In this document: piece by piece, positions 1 through 8,257 of the stretch
How the letters are laid out: each line of letters starts with the position of its first letter
Position numbering within the stretch: position 1 is the first letter of the stretch
Assembly (NCBI RefSeq): GCF_024809975.1
Contig: NZ_JANUDY010000016.1
Coordinates: 1 to 41,980 of the forward strand
Length of the DNA stretch: 41,980 bases
Reading direction: 5' to 3'
Source of the DNA: Comamonas sp. BIGb0152
Lineage (GTDB): Bacteria > Pseudomonadota > Gammaproteobacteria > Burkholderiales > Burkholderiaceae_C
Translations under genes and position numbers: made by a program
The notes under the pieces: generated by a model
Seen by the model: only the letters and a program-made list of their open reading frames with translations
What the model was told of the DNA's origin: nothing
The model's database searches: none

Positions 1-95
1 TCAACCCCATCGCTATGGAAGAAGGTCTGCGTTTCGCTATTCGCGAAGGCGGCCGTACCGTGGGCGCTGGCGTGGTTGCCAAGATCATTGCTTAA
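1..95 (+). CDS. tuf: Elongation factor Tu, 3' end (partial)
   Basis: This is the last 30 codons of an EF-Tu gene, cut by the window edge. The reading frame shows the conserved C-terminal beta-barrel end ([16 protein letters not shown], then [10 protein letters not shown]), which places it in domain III of the GTPase that delivers aminoacyl-tRNA to the ribosome. It ends in TAA 25 bases before rpsJ, so it is probably the distal gene of a str-type operon (rpsL-rpsG-fusA-tuf) read through into the S10 genes. A second tuf begins at 41832 in the same orientation. The identification is firm although only the tail is visible. Confidence 0.96.
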
Positions 96-120
96 TTCTT
101 AGAACAACTGGGAATTAACC

Positions 121-432
121 ATGTCCAAGCAAAAAATCCGCATCCGCCTGAAGGCTTTCGATTACAAGTTGATCGACCAGTCTGCTGCCGAAATCGTTGA
201 AACCGCCAAGCGCACCGGCGCGATCGTCAAGGGCCCCGTGCCACTGCCGACCCGCATGAAGCGTTTCGACATTCTGCGTTCGCCCCACGTGAACAAGACC
301 TCGCGTGACCAGCTGGAAATCCGCACCCACCAACGCCTGATGGACATTGTCGACCCTACCGACAAGACCGTTGACGCGCTGATGAAGCTGGACCTGGCTG
401 CCGGCGTGGACGTCGAAATCAAACTGCAATAA
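121..432 (+). CDS. rpsJ: 30S ribosomal protein S10
   Basis: The product is a 103-residue S10, the usual length for the family. S10 is a 30S head protein that also acts with NusB in transcription antitermination. Family sequence is visible throughout: [14 protein letters not shown] at the start, GPVPLPTR near residues 38-45 and RTHQRLMDI near 68-76. The start is ATG 25 bases after the tuf stop, with a modest GGGA ribosome site. About 230 untranslated bases separate it from rplC, unlike the tight spacing of the rest of the operon, so rpsJ may be expressed mainly with the upstream tuf unit. Confidence 0.97.
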   Translation: MSKQKIRIRLKAFDYKLIDQSAAEIVETAKRTGAIVKGPVPLPTRMKRFDILRSPHVNKTSRDQLEIRTHQRLMDIVDPTDKTVDALMKLDLAAGVDVEIKLQ

Positions 433-440
433 GGCCTGAA

Positions 441-462
441 AGCCACACCTTCCGGTGTGGTT
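441..462 (+). repeat. Short hairpin after rpsJ
   Basis: CCACACC (443-449) and GGTGTGG (454-460) form a 7-bp perfect stem with a TTCC loop, extended by one G-U and one A-T pair. No T-run follows, so it is not a canonical intrinsic terminator. It may stabilise the 3' end of the tuf-rpsJ transcript. Confidence 0.5.
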
Positions 463-473
463 GCTAGCCCTTT

Positions 474-510
474 CTGACGCGAACTTGCCTATTTGGGAAG
501 TTCGCGTTAG
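474..510. repeat. Inverted repeat over the rplC promoter
   Basis: ACGCGAACTT (477-486) is repeated inverted and perfectly as AAGTTCGCGT (498-507). With one G-U and two more pairs the stem reaches 13 bp around an 11-base loop. It covers the start of the -35 hexamer and runs into the -10 hexamer of the promoter proposed at 485-513. It could be an operator for a dimeric regulator, or an RNA hairpin in transcripts coming from rpsJ. Confidence 0.6.
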
Positions 511-513
511 AAT
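485..513 (+). promoter_or_regulatory. Probable sigma-70 promoter for rplC and the S10 operon
   Basis: TTGCCT (485-490) and TAGAAT (508-513) are separated by exactly 17 bases and resemble the sigma-70 consensus. Transcription would start near 520, giving a leader of about 145 bases before the rplC ATG at 666. Its placement inside the unusually long rpsJ-rplC gap supports a real promoter. This is a sequence match only. Confidence 0.6.
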
Positions 514-517
514 TTAT

Positions 518-580
518 GGCTTCGTGATCCATATATCCAATTTGCCTGGCATTTTGGTGGTATGGGGCGAAGTTTTTATT
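518..580 (+). promoter_or_regulatory. Leader hairpin with T-tract before rplC (possible attenuator)
   Basis: CTTCG (520-524) can pair with CGAAG (568-572), extended by two G-U pairs. CCATA (529-533) pairs with TATGG (561-565), and CCAA (536-539) with TTGG (554-557). The arrangement is an extended imperfect stem-loop followed directly by TTTTT (573-577). It lies in the untranslated leader of an operon encoding L4, whose E. coli homologue controls its operon by leader-dependent attenuation. The structure is seen by eye; the regulatory role is inferred. Confidence 0.4.
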
Positions 581-665
581 AACCTTCTTTCGTGCCGATG
601 GCGTCAAACCCAGGGGCAACACCGAGCCAATTGCAGTTTCGGTGGCGAGAGTTTTGGAGCAACAA

Positions 666-1337
666 ATGAGTCAAAGCAACTCCCTCGGGTTGCTGGGCCG
701 TAAGGTAGGCATGATGCGCCTGTTCACGGATGACGGCGATGCAGTGCCTGTCACCGTGGTGGATGTGTCTAACAACCGCGTGACCCAGGTTAAAACCCAA
801 GAGAACGACGGCTACGTGGCCCTGCAGGTCACCTTTGGTCAACGCCGCGCTTCGCGCGTGACCAAGCCAGCCGCTGGCCACCTGGCCAAAGCAGGCGTGG
901 AAGCTGGTGAAATCACCCAGGAATTCCGCGTTGCAGCTGACACCGCCGGCAAGTACGCCGCAGGTGCATCCCTGCCAGTGACCGAGATCTTCGCAGTGGG
1001 CCAAAAGGTCGACGTGCAAGGTACCTCGATCGGTAAGGGCTACGCCGGTACCATCAAGCGTCACAACTTCAAGTCGCAACGCGCGTCGCACGGTAACAGC
1101 CGTTCGCACAACGTTCCCGGCTCGATCGGTATGGCACAAGACCCAGGTCGCGTGTTCCCCGGCAAGCGCATGACTGGTCACATGGGCGATGAGACCGTGA
1201 CTACCCAGAATCTCGACGTGGTTCGTATCGACGAAGCCCGTCAACTGCTGCTGATCAAGGGCGCAATCCCCGGTTCGAAGAATGGCTTCGTGACCGTGCG
1301 TCCTGCTGTCAAGGCAGCTGCTAAAGGAGCGAACTAA
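666..1337 (+). CDS. rplC: 50S ribosomal protein L3
   Basis: The product is a 223-residue L3 (E. coli L3 is 209), an early-assembly 50S protein near the peptidyl-transferase centre. Recognisable segments are [14 protein letters not shown] near the N-terminus and the internal [14 protein letters not shown] loop near residues 145-160, which reaches into 23S rRNA. I chose ATG 666 because GGAG lies 6 bases upstream; an in-frame GTG at 642 has no ribosome site and would add eight unrelated residues. The stop overlaps the rplD start (TAATG), so the two are translationally coupled. Confidence 0.97.
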   Translation: MSQSNSLGLLGRKVGMMRLFTDDGDAVPVTVVDVSNNRVTQVKTQENDGYVALQVTFGQRRASRVTKPAAGHLAKAGVEAGEITQEFRVAADTAGKYAAGASLPVTEIFAVGQKVDVQGTSIGKGYAGTIKRHNFKSQRASHGNSRSHNVPGSIGMAQDPGRVFPGKRMTGHMGDETVTTQNLDVVRIDEARQLLLIKGAIPGSKNGFVTVRPAVKAAAKGAN

Positions 1338-1957
1338 TGAAGCTCGAACTCCTGAACGAACAAGGTAAGGCAGCGTCCCAAGTGGACGCTCCTGAGACCG
1401 TGTTTGGTCGCGATTTCAATGAAGACCTGATTCACCAGATCATCGTTGCTTACCGCGCCAACGGCCGTCAAGGCACACGCGCTCAAAAAGACCGTGAACA
1501 AGTCCGTCACTCGACCGCCAAGCCTTTTAAACAAAAGGGTACGGGTCGCGCACGTGCTGGTATGACCTCCTCGCCTCTGTGGCGTGGCGGTGGTCGCATC
1601 TTCCCGAATCTGCCTGATGAAAACTTCACGCAGAAGATCAACAAGAAGATGTACCGTGCCGGTATGGCATCCATCTTCTCGCAGCTGGCCCGTGAAGGTC
1701 GCCTGGCTGTGGTTGATTCGCTGACGGTTGATTCGCCCAAGACCAAGGTACTGGCTGACAAGTTCAAGTCCATGAACCTGGACTCGGTGATGGTGATCGC
1801 CGACGAAGTGGACGAAAACCTGTACCTCGCTTCGCGCAATCTGAAGAATGTGTTCGTGGTTGAACCACGTTACGCTGATCCAGTGTCGCTGGTGCAATTC
1901 AAGAAAGTGCTCGTTACCAAGGGCGCTCTCGACAAACTCAAGGAGATGTTCGCATGA
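1337..1957 (+). CDS. rplD: 50S ribosomal protein L4
   Basis: The product is a 206-residue L4, with the basic internal loop that enters the peptide exit tunnel near residues 45-85 ([14 protein letters not shown], then [12 protein letters not shown]). In E. coli, L4 also represses its own operon by binding the S10 leader. Whether that happens here is unknown, but a leader hairpin exists upstream of rplC. The start overlaps the rplC stop by one base and the end overlaps the rplW start (ATGA), so translation of rplC, rplD and rplW is coupled. Confidence 0.97.
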   Translation: MKLELLNEQGKAASQVDAPETVFGRDFNEDLIHQIIVAYRANGRQGTRAQKDREQVRHSTAKPFKQKGTGRARAGMTSSPLWRGGGRIFPNLPDENFTQKINKKMYRAGMASIFSQLAREGRLAVVDSLTVDSPKTKVLADKFKSMNLDSVMVIADEVDENLYLASRNLKNVFVVEPRYADPVSLVQFKKVLVTKGALDKLKEMFA

Positions 1958-2289
1958 GCCGTGTGAACCCTACTCCCGCCGAACGCAAGTTCGACGAAGG
2001 TCGTCTGATGCAAGTGCTGGTTGCTCCTATCGTGTCCGAAAAGGCCACGCTGGTTGCTGAAAAGTCCAACGCTGTGACATTCAAGGTGCTGCAGAACGCC
2101 ACCAAGCCCGAGATCAAGGCCGCTGTTGAGCTGCTGTTCAAGGTCGAAGTGAAGGCTGTGTCTGTGGTGAACACCAAGGGCAAGACCAAGCGCTTTGGCA
2201 AGACCATCGGCCGCCGCGACAACATTCGCAAGGCTTATGTGCTGCTCAAGCCAGGTCAAGAGCTGAACCTCTCTGGGGAGGCTGCGTAA
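1954..2289 (+). CDS. rplW: 50S ribosomal protein L23
   Basis: The product is a 111-residue L23, which sits at the exit of the 50S peptide tunnel and docks trigger factor and SRP. Family sequence includes [19 protein letters not shown] near residues 21-40 and [15 protein letters not shown] near 75-90. It is about ten residues longer than the E. coli protein, through an N-terminal stretch before [11 protein letters not shown] 1954 overlaps the rplD stop by four bases. Starting at the later methionine (residue 19) is possible but would lose the ATGA coupling. Confidence 0.96.
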   Translation: MSRVNPTPAERKFDEGRLMQVLVAPIVSEKATLVAEKSNAVTFKVLQNATKPEIKAAVELLFKVEVKAVSVVNTKGKTKRFGKTIGRRDNIRKAYVLLKPGQELNLSGEAA

Positions 2290-2291
2290 TC

Positions 2292-3116
2292 ATGGCTGTT
2301 ATTAAGCTCAAACCAACTTCGCCCGGCCAACGCCATGTGGTGAAGGTGACCCGTGGCCATCTGCACAAGGGCGAAGGCTTCGCTCCTCTGCTGGAGCCTC
2401 AGTTCCAAAAGGCTGGCCGCAACAACAACGGTCACATTACTACCCGTCACAAGGGCGGTGGTCACAAGCACCACTACCGCGTGGTGGACTTCAAGCGCAC
2501 CAAGGACGGTATCCCCGCCAAGGTTGAGCGTATTGAATACGATCCAAACCGTACCGCTCACATCGCTCTGGTGTGCTATGCAGACGGCGAGCGTCGTTAT
2601 GTGATCGCTCCGCGTAACCTGGAAGTGGGCGCAACCATCATCAGTGGCTCTGAAGCACCGATCCGCGTGGGTAACACCCTGCCGATCCGCAACATCCCTG
2701 TGGGTTCGACCATTCACTGCATCGAGCTGAAGATCGGCGCTGGCGCACAAATCGCCCGCTCTGCCGGTACCTCGGCTACCTTGCTGGCTCGCGAAGGCGT
2801 TTACGCCCAAGTGCGTATGCGTTCGGGCGAAGTTCGCAAGATCCATATCGAATGCCGTGCAACCATTGGTGAAGTCGCCAACGAAGAACACAGCCTGCGC
2901 CAATTGGGCAAGGCCGGTGTCAAGCGTTGGATGGGTATTCGTCCTACCGTTCGCGGTGTGGTAATGAATCCTGTCGACCACCCACACGGTGGTGGTGAAG
3001 GCAAGACCGGTGAAGGCCGTCACGCAGTTGACCCATGGGGCAATCTGACGAAGGGCTACCGTACCCGTAACAACAAGCGCACACAGACAATGATCGTGTC
3101 GCGCCGTAAGAAGTAA
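2292..3116 (+). CDS. rplB: 50S ribosomal protein L2
   Basis: The product is a 274-residue L2, one of the largest and most conserved 50S proteins, needed for subunit joining and peptidyl-transferase function. The basic [18 protein letters not shown] segment lies near residues 38-55, and the signature [14 protein letters not shown] is near residues 224-237 with the conserved histidine. The gene starts two bases after the rplW stop and ends ten bases before rpsS. Length and sequence are typical, with nothing broken. Confidence 0.98.
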   Translation: MAVIKLKPTSPGQRHVVKVTRGHLHKGEGFAPLLEPQFQKAGRNNNGHITTRHKGGGHKHHYRVVDFKRTKDGIPAKVERIEYDPNRTAHIALVCYADGERRYVIAPRNLEVGATIISGSEAPIRVGNTLPIRNIPVGSTIHCIELKIGAGAQIARSAGTSATLLAREGVYAQVRMRSGEVRKIHIECRATIGEVANEEHSLRQLGKAGVKRWMGIRPTVRGVVMNPVDHPHGGGEGKTGEGRHAVDPWGNLTKGYRTRNNKRTQTMIVSRRKK

Positions 3117-3126
3117 GGGGTAGCAA

Positions 3127-3402
3127 ATGACTCGTTCTCTTAAAAAGGGTCCGTTTGTTGACCATCATTTGCTGGCGAAGGTCGAAAAGGCCATTGCCAC
3201 CAAGGACAAGAAACCAGTGAAGACTTGGTCGCGTCGCTCCATGGTTCTGCCCGATTTCATCGGTCTGACCATTGCTGTGCACAACGGCAAGCAACACGTA
3301 CCTGTGTATGTAACCGACCAGATGGTGGGCCACAAGCTCGGCGAATTCGCCCTGACGCGCACCTTCAAGGGTCACCCCGCTGATAAAAAAGCGAAACGAT
3401 AA
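3127..3402 (+). CDS. rpsS: 30S ribosomal protein S19
   Basis: The product is a 91-residue S19 of the 30S head, which contacts the A-site finger of the 50S subunit and pairs with S13. It begins with the family start [16 protein letters not shown] and contains IKTWSRRS-like ([15 protein letters not shown]) and [15 protein letters not shown] segments. AGGGG six bases before the ATG is a good ribosome site. Spacing to rplB and rplV is about ten bases on each side, consistent with one transcript. Confidence 0.97.
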   Translation: MTRSLKKGPFVDHHLLAKVEKAIATKDKKPVKTWSRRSMVLPDFIGLTIAVHNGKQHVPVYVTDQMVGHKLGEFALTRTFKGHPADKKAKR

Positions 3403-3412
3403 GGAGTAGACC

Positions 3413-3745
3413 ATGTCTGAAACACGTGCAGTCCTCCGCGGCGTTCGCCTGTCGGTTGACAAAGGCCGTCTGGTTGCGGATCTGATTCGCGGCAAGAAGG
3501 TTGACCAAGCTCTGAACATTCTCGAGTTCACGCAGAAAAAAGCTGCTGTGATCCTCAAGAAGGTTCTGGAGTCCGCTATCGCCAACGCTGAGCACAACGA
3601 CGGCGCTGATATCGACGAACTGAAGGTCACGACCATCTTCGTCGAGCAAGGCACCACGCTCAAGCGTTTTACCGCTCGCGCCAAGGGCCGCGGCAACCGC
3701 ATCAGCAAGCCTACCTGCCACATTTATGTGACCGTGGGTAACTGA
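3413..3745 (+). CDS. rplV: 50S ribosomal protein L22
   Basis: The product is a 110-residue L22 (family standard about 110). Its long beta-hairpin lines the peptide exit tunnel and is where macrolide-resistance changes occur in other bacteria. The hairpin region near residues 80-100 ([19 protein letters not shown]) looks intact. AAGGAG lies eight bases before ATG 3413. The gene sits between rpsS and rpsC in the canonical S10 order. Confidence 0.97.
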   Translation: MSETRAVLRGVRLSVDKGRLVADLIRGKKVDQALNILEFTQKKAAVILKKVLESAIANAEHNDGADIDELKVTTIFVEQGTTLKRFTARAKGRGNRISKPTCHIYVTVGN

Positions 3746-3761
3746 GGCCTAAAGGAAGAAC

Positions 3762-4625
3762 ATGGGACAAAAAATCCATCCTACCGGCTTCCGTCTGGCG
3801 GTCAGCCGTAACTGGTCTAGCCGCTGGTACGCAAGCAACCGTGATTTCGCCGGCATGCTTGCCGAAGACATCAAGGTTCGTGAGTACCTCAAAGAGAAGC
3901 TGAAGAACGCTGCCGTGGCACGCGTTCTGATCGAGCGTCCTGCCAAGAACGCCCGTATCACCATTTACTCGGCTCGTCCTGGTGTGGTGATCGGCAAGAA
4001 GGGCGAAGACATCGAGGCCTTGAAGAAGGAACTCGCTGCTCGTCTGGGCGTGCCAGTGGCTGTGAACATCGAAGAAGTGCGCAAGCCTGAAATCGATGCC
4101 AAGCTGATCGCTGACTCGATCACCCAGCAGCTCGAAAAGCGTATCCAGTTCCGTCGCGCCATGAAGCGTGCGATGCAGAACGCGATGCGTCTGGGCGCTC
4201 AAGGTATCAAGATCATGTCGTCGGGTCGTTTGAACGGTATCGAAATCGCACGTACCGAGTGGTACCGCGAAGGTCGTGTGCCACTTCACACCCTGCGCGC
4301 CGATATCGACTACGGCACCTCCGAAGCCAAGACCACCTATGGTGTGATCGGCGTGAAGGTGTGGGTCTACAAGGGTGACACTCTGGGTCGTAACGATCTG
4401 CCAGCCGCAGAAACGCCACGTCCTGATGATGAGCGTCGTCCACGTGGTCCTCGTCGTGACAACCGCAATGGCGATCGTCCATCGCGTGGCCCTCGTCGCC
4501 CCGCTGGTGGTAACACGGCTCCTGCAGACGGTAGCGACAAGCCCGCCGGCGCTGGTGCTGATTCCGTTAAGCGCGTTCGCAAGACTGACGCGCCCGCTAC
4601 AGCAGCGGACGGTAAAGGAGAATAA
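3762..4625 (+). CDS. rpsC: 30S ribosomal protein S3 with long basic C-terminal tail
   Basis: The product is a 287-residue S3, clearly longer than the 233-residue E. coli protein. Residues 1 to about 215 are a normal S3, including the KH domain ([17 protein letters not shown] near 73-88), and end after [13 protein letters not shown]. The remaining ~70 residues are rich in Arg, Pro, Gly and Asp ([16 protein letters not shown]) and then Ala; they look disordered and should sit on the solvent side of the mRNA entry tunnel, where S3 forms part of the helicase activity. A good AAGGAAG site precedes the ATG. rplP starts two bases after the stop. Confidence 0.96.
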   Translation: MGQKIHPTGFRLAVSRNWSSRWYASNRDFAGMLAEDIKVREYLKEKLKNAAVARVLIERPAKNARITIYSARPGVVIGKKGEDIEALKKELAARLGVPVAVNIEEVRKPEIDAKLIADSITQQLEKRIQFRRAMKRAMQNAMRLGAQGIKIMSSGRLNGIEIARTEWYREGRVPLHTLRADIDYGTSEAKTTYGVIGVKVWVYKGDTLGRNDLPAAETPRPDDERRPRGPRRDNRNGDRPSRGPRRPAGGNTAPADGSDKPAGAGADSVKRVRKTDAPATAADGKGE

Positions 4626-4627
4626 CT

Positions 4628-5044
4628 ATGCTGCAACCTGCTCGCCGCAAATACCGCAAGGAGCAAAAGGGTCGCAACACTGGTATCGCAACCCGTGGTA
4701 ACACGGTAGCGTTCGGTGATTTCGGCCTGAAATGCACGGACCGTGGCCGCTTGACGGCCCGCCAGATCGAGGCTGCACGTCGTGCAATCTCCCGTCACGT
4801 GAAGCGTGGTGGCCGTATCTGGATCCGCGTGTTCCCTGATAAGCCAATTTCGACCAAGCCTGCTGAAGTCCGTATGGGTAACGGCAAGGGTAACCCAGAG
4901 TACTACGTGGCTGAAATTCAGCCCGGTAAGATGGTGTTCGAAATCGTTGGCGTGCCCGAAGAACTGGCCCGTGAAGCGTTCCGCCTGGCTGCCGCCAAGC
5001 TGCCGCTGCGCACCACGTTCGTCACCCGTCAGCTTGGCGCTTAA
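4628..5044 (+). CDS. rplP: 50S ribosomal protein L16
   Basis: The product is a 138-residue L16 (E. coli 136), a late-assembly 50S protein at the A-site tRNA elbow. The family start [15 protein letters not shown] is present, along with [18 protein letters not shown] near residues 45-62 and [15 protein letters not shown] near 77-91. Its ribosome site AAAGGAG lies within the end of rpsC, so the two are probably coupled. No anomalies are visible. Confidence 0.97.
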   Translation: MLQPARRKYRKEQKGRNTGIATRGNTVAFGDFGLKCTDRGRLTARQIEAARRAISRHVKRGGRIWIRVFPDKPISTKPAEVRMGNGKGNPEYYVAEIQPGKMVFEIVGVPEELAREAFRLAAAKLPLRTTFVTRQLGA

Positions 5045-5061
5045 ATTCAGGAGAAATCGAT

Positions 5062-5259
5062 ATGACGAAAGCTGCTGAACTGCGCCAAAAAGACGTTGCT
5101 GGCCTGGAAGCCGAGATCAAGTCCTTGCAAAAGGCTCACTTTGGTCTGCGCATGCAAAAGGCAACGCAACAACTGGGTAACACCGCCACCATCAAGGCTA
5201 CCCGCCGCGATGTGGCACGTGCCAAGACCATTCTTGCTGAAAAGCAAGCCGCCAAGTAA
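5062..5259 (+). CDS. rpmC: 50S ribosomal protein L29
   Basis: The product is a 65-residue helical L29 (family 60-70), located next to L23 at the tunnel exit. It has the expected two-helix pattern, with [20 protein letters not shown] near the start and [15 protein letters not shown] near the end. CAGGAG ten bases before the ATG is a good ribosome site. It lies between rplP and rpsQ in the canonical order. Confidence 0.95.
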   Translation: MTKAAELRQKDVAGLEAEIKSLQKAHFGLRMQKATQQLGNTATIKATRRDVARAKTILAEKQAAK

Positions 5260-5270
5260 TAGGAGCCGAC

Positions 5271-5540
5271 ATGACGGAAGCTAAAAAATCCCTCAAGCGC
5301 ACCTTGATTGGCAAGGTGGTCAGCGATAAGCGTGAAAAGACCGTGACCGTTCTGGTAGAACGTCGCGTGAAGCACCCGATCTACGACAAGATCATGATCA
5401 AGTCCAGCAAGTACCACGCCCATGATGAAAATGGCGAGTACAACACGGGCGATACCATCGAGATCACCGAGAGCCGTCCGCTCTCCAAGACCAAGAACTG
5501 GGTTGCTACCCGCTTGGTGCAAAAGGCTGCTTTGGTTTAA
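5271..5540 (+). CDS. rpsQ: 30S ribosomal protein S17
   Basis: The product is an 89-residue S17, an OB-fold primary binder of 16S rRNA. The family core [25 protein letters not shown] near residues 12-36 and [15 protein letters not shown] near 63-77 are clear. It is the last gene of the cluster; a strong terminator follows within 60 bases. In many bacteria rplN-rplX-rplE (spc operon) continue from here, but in this window an unrelated peroxiredoxin gene follows. Confidence 0.96.
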   Translation: MTEAKKSLKRTLIGKVVSDKREKTVTVLVERRVKHPIYDKIMIKSSKYHAHDENGEYNTGDTIEITESRPLSKTKNWVATRLVQKAALV

Positions 5541-5570
5541 GTCTTTTGCGACTTGCACCAACGTAACTTG

Positions 5571-5603
5571 AAAAACGGCCCACAATCTGTGGGTCGTTTT
5601 TTT
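5571..5603 (+). terminator. Intrinsic terminator of the S10 operon
   Basis: ACGGCCCACA (5575-5584) pairs with TGTGGGTCGT (5588-5597), 10 bp with one G-U pair and a 3-base loop, followed by seven T. The A-run before the stem may let it work in both directions. It ends the S10 transcript after rpsQ. Confidence 0.9.
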
Positions 5604-5668
5604 ATGCCCGTTTTGGCCATCTGGCCAGCGGGCTCACTGCCAGATTGGCAATTTACAAGGAGTACACC

Positions 5669-6175
5669 ATGATCAAAGTTGGCGATTCGCTTCCCGCAGC
5701 AACCCTGAGCGAGTTTGTGGCTGTGGAAGGCAATGGTTGCAGCCTGGGCCCCAATGCCTTTGATGTGAGCAAGGAAGCGGCTGGCAAGACCATTGCGCTG
5801 TTTGCAGTGCCCGGCGCTTTCACGCCGACCTGCTCGGCCAAGCACCTGCCTGGCTACGTGGAAAAGGCAGAAGCCTTCAAGGCTGCGGGTGTGGATGAGA
5901 TCTGGTGCCTGTCCGTCAACGACGCCTTTGTGATGGGCGCTTGGGGCAAGGACCAGCACACCGACGGCAAGGTACGCATGATTGGCGACGGTGATGCCGC
6001 CTTTGCCAAGGCCACCGGCCTGACCCTGGACCTGAACGGCAAGGGCCTGGGCCTGCGCAGCAACCGCTACTCCATGCTGGTCAAGGATGGCAAGGTGGTG
6101 CAACTGAACGTGGAAGCCCCTGGCCAGTTCACGGTCAGCGATGCGGACACGATCCTGGCCCAAGCCAAGGGCTAA
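5669..6175 (+). CDS. Peroxiredoxin of the Prx5 type
   Basis: The product is a 168-residue thiol peroxidase that reduces peroxides with electrons from thioredoxin or glutathione. The peroxidatic site PGAFTPTCS is at residues 48-56 with Cys55. The WCLSVNDAFVMGAWG segment (residues 79-93) and the C-terminal SMLVKDGKVVQLNVE match the Prx5 subfamily, which resembles human PRDX5. Cys80 and Cys24 are other thiols; a classical resolving cysteine is not obvious, so it may act as a 1-Cys enzyme. ATG 5669 follows AAGGAG; the longer in-frame reading from 5645 has no such support. The gene is flanked by terminators, so it is probably a single-gene unit. Confidence 0.93.
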   Translation: MIKVGDSLPAATLSEFVAVEGNGCSLGPNAFDVSKEAAGKTIALFAVPGAFTPTCSAKHLPGYVEKAEAFKAAGVDEIWCLSVNDAFVMGAWGKDQHTDGKVRMIGDGDAAFAKATGLTLDLNGKGLGLRSNRYSMLVKDGKVVQLNVEAPGQFTVSDADTILAQAKG

Positions 6176-6267
6176 GCCGCTGGTAGGCGCTGCGTCTGAA
6201 TCTGCCCCACCCGGGCAGGCCAATGGGCGAACGCGTTAATGCACCAATGCGCCAACCACCAAAAACA

Positions 6268-6296
6268 CCAAAGCACGCCTAGGCGTGCTTTTTTTC
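6268..6296 (+). terminator. Intrinsic terminator after the peroxiredoxin gene
   Basis: AAGCACGCC (6271-6279) and GGCGTGCTT (6282-6290) form a 9-bp GC-rich stem closed by only two bases (TA), so the real loop is probably larger, followed by T-rich sequence to 6295. It ends the peroxiredoxin transcript and also lies just beyond the end of the convergent acetyltransferase gene. Confidence 0.85.
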
Positions 6297-6315
6297 TGGA
6301 TGAAGGTGCCAGCGC

Positions 6316-6852
6316 TCAGGGATGCACGTCTGCCTTGAGGTAGTGCGTGCCGGATACCGGGTTGTGGTAGTAAGGCGGAATCTCTTCAAAGCCAAAATCG
6401 GCATACAACGCGCGGGCTGACTCCATGCTGTCCAGGGTGTCGAGCAAGATGCAGTCGTACCCCAAGCGGATGGCGCTGGACATGGTGTAGTCCACCAGCT
6501 GCCGGCCCAGGCCAAAGCCCCGGAAGGCCTTGCGCACGTAGAGGCGCTTCATCTCACAGGCATTGCTGTAGTCCACATCGTCCATGGGGCGCAGCGCGCA
6601 GCAGCCGGCCACCGAGCCCTCCACCAAAGCCAGTACCAAATCGCCCCGGGGCGAGGCGTACTCACCTGGCAACTCAGCCAGTTCTTCCTCAAATCCCTGA
6701 AAGCCCAGGTCAATGTCCAGTGACTGGGCGTACTCCAGAAAAATCTCACGGGTCACCGCGAATTCCTCCGGCGTGGTGGGATGCAGAAACGTTATCTCAG
6801 GTCGGTCCACAGCGAATGCGCTTAGTAAAGGAATGCGCAGTGTAGCGCCCAC
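6316..6852 (-). CDS. GNAT family N-acetyltransferase
   Basis: The product is a 178-residue single-domain GNAT protein, which would transfer an acetyl group from acetyl-CoA to an unknown amine. The acetyl-CoA loop is visible as CEMKRLYVRKAFRGFGLGRQL (motif A, R-G-F-G-L-G), followed by the typical A-R-A-L-Y-x-x-x-G-F-E segment near the C-terminus. The N-terminal half (EFAVTREIFLEYAQSLDIDLGFQGFEEEL) matches a common proteobacterial GNAT subgroup of unknown substrate. The reading starts at GTG 6852 without a convincing ribosome site; an internal GTG at codon 15 is an alternative. It is convergent with the peroxiredoxin gene. Confidence 0.85.
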   Translation of the reverse strand: MGATLRIPLLSAFAVDRPEITFLHPTTPEEFAVTREIFLEYAQSLDIDLGFQGFEEELAELPGEYASPRGDLVLALVEGSVAGCCALRPMDDVDYSNACEMKRLYVRKAFRGFGLGRQLVDYTMSSAIRLGYDCILLDTLDSMESARALYADFGFEEIPPYYHNPVSGTHYLKADVHP

Positions 6853-6924
6853 ATGCAGGCGAGCCCCCCAAGAAAAACCGCCCCTGGAGGACGGTTTTGA
6901 CGGGGATCATGGCGCAGTGCTGGC

Positions 6925-7437
6925 TCAGGTCTCGGCCAGCAGCTTGTCGATCAGCTTGTGCAGCTCGTCAAAGTTGGGTGCGCCCACATAGCGTTTGACC
7001 ACCTGGCCCTGCTTGTTGACGATGAAGGTGGTGGGCGTGAGCTGGATATCGCCCCAGTCCTTGGCGATCTTGCCGGTGTTGTCGATCGCGACCTTGAACG
7101 GCAGCTTGCGGGACTCGGCAAAGTTGACGACATAGCTGGGCGGGTCGTAGTGCATGGCCACGGCCATGGTGTCGTAGCCCCGGTCCTTGTACTTGTCGTA
7201 GGTCTTGATGATCTCGGGCATCTCTGCCACACAGGTGGTGCAGCTGGTGGCCCAGAAGTTCACCAGGGTGACCTTGCCCTTCATGTCGGCGGTGGTTTGG
7301 GTGCTGCCGTTGAGCAGCACAAATTGGCTCTCGGGGGCTGCTGTTTGCCCGCTGCCTTGGTACACATAGGCACCCACGCCCAGGGCCGCAGCAATGGCGA
7401 TGGCGGTGAAGACGGTGGTGGCAGATTTTTTGGGCAT
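6925..7437 (-). CDS. Membrane-anchored TlpA/ResA-like thioredoxin-fold protein
   Basis: The product has 170 residues: one N-terminal membrane segment or uncleaved signal (about 8-26), then a periplasmic thioredoxin fold. The redox motif is CTTC at Cys66 and Cys69 within FWATSCTTC, and the cis-proline loop TPTTFIV lies near residues 131-137. Proteins of this family reduce disulfides in the periplasm, for example in cytochrome c maturation or after oxidative damage. The start is ATG 7437; an upstream in-frame TTG at 7452 is less likely. No other cytochrome-assembly genes are adjacent, so the partner is unknown. Confidence 0.88.
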   Translation of the reverse strand: MPKKSATTVFTAIAIAAALGVGAYVYQGSGQTAAPESQFVLLNGSTQTTADMKGKVTLVNFWATSCTTCVAEMPEIIKTYDKYKDRGYDTMAVAMHYDPPSYVVNFAESRKLPFKVAIDNTGKIAKDWGDIQLTPTTFIVNKQGQVVKRYVGAPNFDELHKLIDKLLAET

Positions 7438-7574
7438 GGGGCTCGGAGTCAAAGCGCTGCGAAAAGTTCGGCAACCCGGCCATTATGCGACCAGGCTGTC
7501 CAGCGCTGGTCAGGCGGCGGGGCATACCTGCCTGCGCTGCTTGACCATCGCAGCGCAGCACCCATAATGCCCGG

Positions 7575-8120
7575 ATGACGATGGCCCGCTGCCTGATCCT
7601 GACCGCTGCCCTGCTGGGGGCTTGTAGCCCGGCGCTGAACTGGCGAGCCGTGGCCTTGGACGATGCACCGCTGGAGCTGATGCTGCCCTGCAAACCGGAC
7701 CGGGCGGTGCGAAAGCTGCCCTGGGGGACACAGCAGCTGTCCGTATCGATGGTGGGCTGCGAGGCCGATGGCGCGACCTATGCCGTGGCCCATGTGGCCG
7801 TGGGGCAGCCCCAGGATGCCGCAGCCATCATGACCGACTGGCAGAAGGCCTTGCACCAGCAGCTGCAGATGCCCGATGCCTGGCAGCCGCTGCCCGGTCA
7901 AGCCTTTGTCTGGCCCGGCACCCTGGAGCTGCCGCAGGCGCGGCAGCTGCAATGGCAGGGGAAAAATGGCCAGGGGCAGGCGATGTACGCTGATGCGCGC
8001 TGGTTTGCGCGGACCGAGGGTCCGCAGCTGCGTGTCTACCAGGCCATGGTATTGTCGCCCGGCAAGCCTGTAGCGGCTGCCGCGCTGCAGGGCTTTGTGC
8101 AGGGCCTGGAGCTGCGATGA
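7575..8120 (+). CDS. Putative lipoprotein of unknown function
   Basis: The product is a 181-residue protein whose N-terminus has a short hydrophobic stretch ending in the lipobox LGAC, with Cys17 as the likely lipidated residue. The remainder has no motif I recognise. It contains two further cysteines (residues near 39 and 62) and a hydrophobic C-terminal helix (AAAALQGFVQGLEL). ATG 7575 and ATG 7581 are both possible starts, differing by two residues. It lies upstream of the PTS genes with a gap of about 137 bases, so co-transcription is uncertain. Confidence 0.6.
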   Translation: MTMARCLILTAALLGACSPALNWRAVALDDAPLELMLPCKPDRAVRKLPWGTQQLSVSMVGCEADGATYAVAHVAVGQPQDAAAIMTDWQKALHQQLQMPDAWQPLPGQAFVWPGTLELPQARQLQWQGKNGQGQAMYADARWFARTEGPQLRVYQAMVLSPGKPVAAAALQGFVQGLELR

Positions 8121-8257
8121 GGGGAGACTTGCGCGCCACCTGGCTAAGCAACACTACCAATGTTGCGCTGCCGCAAAATCGCTACACTGGCAAAGGGTGC
8201 AGGTGGGCCGGGATTGCGGCCTCACCGAGCCTCCGTTAAACACCACCTCTTGTATTG

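Noticed and set aside
455..703. Small open frame in the rpsJ-rplC gap
   Set aside because: It crosses the promoter and leader elements, overlaps the rplC start in another frame, and its sequence resembles no protein.
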